From Ruegeria arenilitoris (GTDB lineage: Bacteria; Pseudomonadota; Alphaproteobacteria; Rhodobacterales; Rhodobacteraceae), in assembly GCF_042675705.1 (NCBI RefSeq), contig NZ_JBHTJJ010000001.1: DNA of 64,000 nucleotides; one strand, given 5' to 3'. Made by a program: the position numbers and the translations under genes. The notes beneath the pieces were generated by a model that ran no database searches, had not been told where the DNA came from, and saw only the letters and a program-made list of their open reading frames with translations. Shown here in pieces: positions 63,227-64,000 of the stretch. The stretch's first letter is position 1; the number at the start of each line of letters is the position of its first letter.

Positions 63227-64000
63227 TCACATCACGCGATAGTTGGGGCTTTCGCGTGTGATCTGTACGTCATGCACGTGGCTTTCCTTCAGACCCGCTC
63301 CGGTAATCTTCACGAACTGACAATTGCGGCGCATTTCATCAACGGTCGCGCAGCCGGTATAGCCCATGGCCGCGCGCAGACCGCCGACCAACTGGTGCAC
63401 GACGGCGCTGGCCGAGCCTTTGTAGGGCACCTGTCCCTCGATCCCCTCGGGCACCAGCTTGTCATTGGCAGCGTCCTTCTGGAAATAGCGGTCGGCCGAG
63501 CCGCGCGCCATCGCGCCCAGGCTGCCCATGCCGCGATAGGACTTGAACGAGCGGCCCTGGTACAGAATAACCTCGCCCGGGCTTTCGTCAGTGCCCGCGA
63601 TCATCGAGCCAACCATGGCACAGGACGCACCCGCCGCGATAGCCTTGGCGAAATCGCCCGAGAACTTGATGCCGCCATCGGCGATTACCGGCACGTCACC
63701 AGCCGCAGCCGAGCAATCCATGATTGCCGTCAACTGAGGCACGCCGACACCGGCCACCATGCGCGTGGTGCAGATCGAGCCCGGCCCGATCCCGACCTTC
63801 ACCGCATCGGCACCGGCGTCGATCAGAGCTTTGGTCGCGTCGCCCGTTGCTACGTTACCGGCGATGATCTGCACTTCATTCGACAGGGACTTGATCCGCT
63901 TCACCGCGTCAAGCACTCCTTGGGAATGACCGTGCGCCGTGTCGACCACGATGATGTCGACACCAGAGTCGACCAGCTGCTCGGATCGTTCAAAACCGGC
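63227..64000 (-). CDS. guaB: IMP dehydrogenase, C-terminal part (runs off right edge)
   Basis: About 257 residues of the C-terminal TIM barrel; the N-terminal CBS region and start lie beyond 64000. The catalytic loop is KVGIGPGSICTTRMVAGVGVPQ with the Cys nucleophile, followed by DGGIKFSGDFAKAIAAGA and YRGMGSLGAM (flap and IMP contacts). It makes XMP from IMP, the first committed step to GMP. It is the upstream gene of rsmB. Confidence 0.95.
   Translation of the reverse strand, partial: AGFERSEQLVDSGVDIIVVDTAHGHSQGVLDAVKRIKSLSNEVQIIAGNVATGDATKALIDAGADAVKVGIGPGSICTTRMVAGVGVPQLTAIMDCSAAAGDVPVIADGGIKFSGDFAKAIAAGASCAMVGSMIAGTDESPGEVILYQGRSFKSYRGMGSLGAMARGSADRYFQKDAANDKLVPEGIEGQVPYKGSASAVVHQLVGGLRAAMGYTGCATVDEMRRNCQFVKITGAGLKESHVHDVQITRESPNYRVM

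Overview
The window is a GC-rich, densely coded chromosomal segment from an alphaproteobacterium, most likely a marine Rhodobacteraceae (Roseobacter group, Ruegeria-like). Supporting signs are the ornithine-lipid pair olsB-olsA next to rpsB-tsf, the CckA and ChpT cell-cycle phosphorelay genes, a class II DAHP synthase, a one-cysteine IscR heading an iscR-iscS-sufB-sufC-sufD-sufS operon, a GTTC-N7-GTTC LexA box upstream of recA, and several LysR, IclR, GlxA and LuxR regulators. There is no insertion sequence, integrase, prophage or CRISPR array. The segment reads as core chromosome. The species is an inference.

Layout. 0-4 kb: 5' tip of chpT, DUF3553, olsBA, then rpsB-tsf with promoter, leader and terminators. 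4-15.5 kb: a LuxR-type regulator coupled to aroQ, then a catabolic and acyl-CoA neighbourhood (quinone oxidoreductase, two SDRs, APH-like phosphotransferase, IclR, DsbA-like isomerase, serine hydrolase, TesB, glutaryl-CoA dehydrogenase, LysR). 15.5-21 kb: phosphate control (phoR-pstB-phoU-phoB, with pstSCA missing), gamma-carbonic anhydrase, gmk and yicC. 21-26 kb: PAS protein, class II aroG, GlxA regulator, a secreted orphan and a PQQ-type sugar dehydrogenase. 26-32 kb: a branched-chain amino acid type ABC importer split into SBP-LivG-LivF and LivH-LivM by a small exported protein.

32-40.6 kb: lipoprotein, HerA-like ATPase, an intergenic region with two good small-RNA candidates, IalB, an ACP-ketosynthase-LpxD cassette, and a divergent LdtD-like L,D-transpeptidase and MepK-like endopeptidase. 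40.7-48.5 kb: tRNA-Arg(CCG) and the SUF Fe-S operon with iscR. 48.7-52.2 kb: alpha/beta hydrolase, small proteins, SMR transporter and typA. 52.4-54.6 kb: a secreted Gly/Ser/Asn repeat protein with tandem DNA repeats, convergent with a LapG-family cysteine protease. 54.6-64 kb: DUF1330, alaS, recA, sulfotransferase-like protein, cckA, rsmB and the 3' part of guaB.

The least explained items are the two sRNA-like units at 34.3-34.6 kb, the VNTR protein beside a LapG-like protease, the pst locus without pstSCA and with a soluble PhoR, the ACP-KAS-LpxD cassette, and the LuxR protein that seems to lack the conserved ligand-contacting Asp. Calls rest on reading the sequence and on family knowledge; no database search was run.
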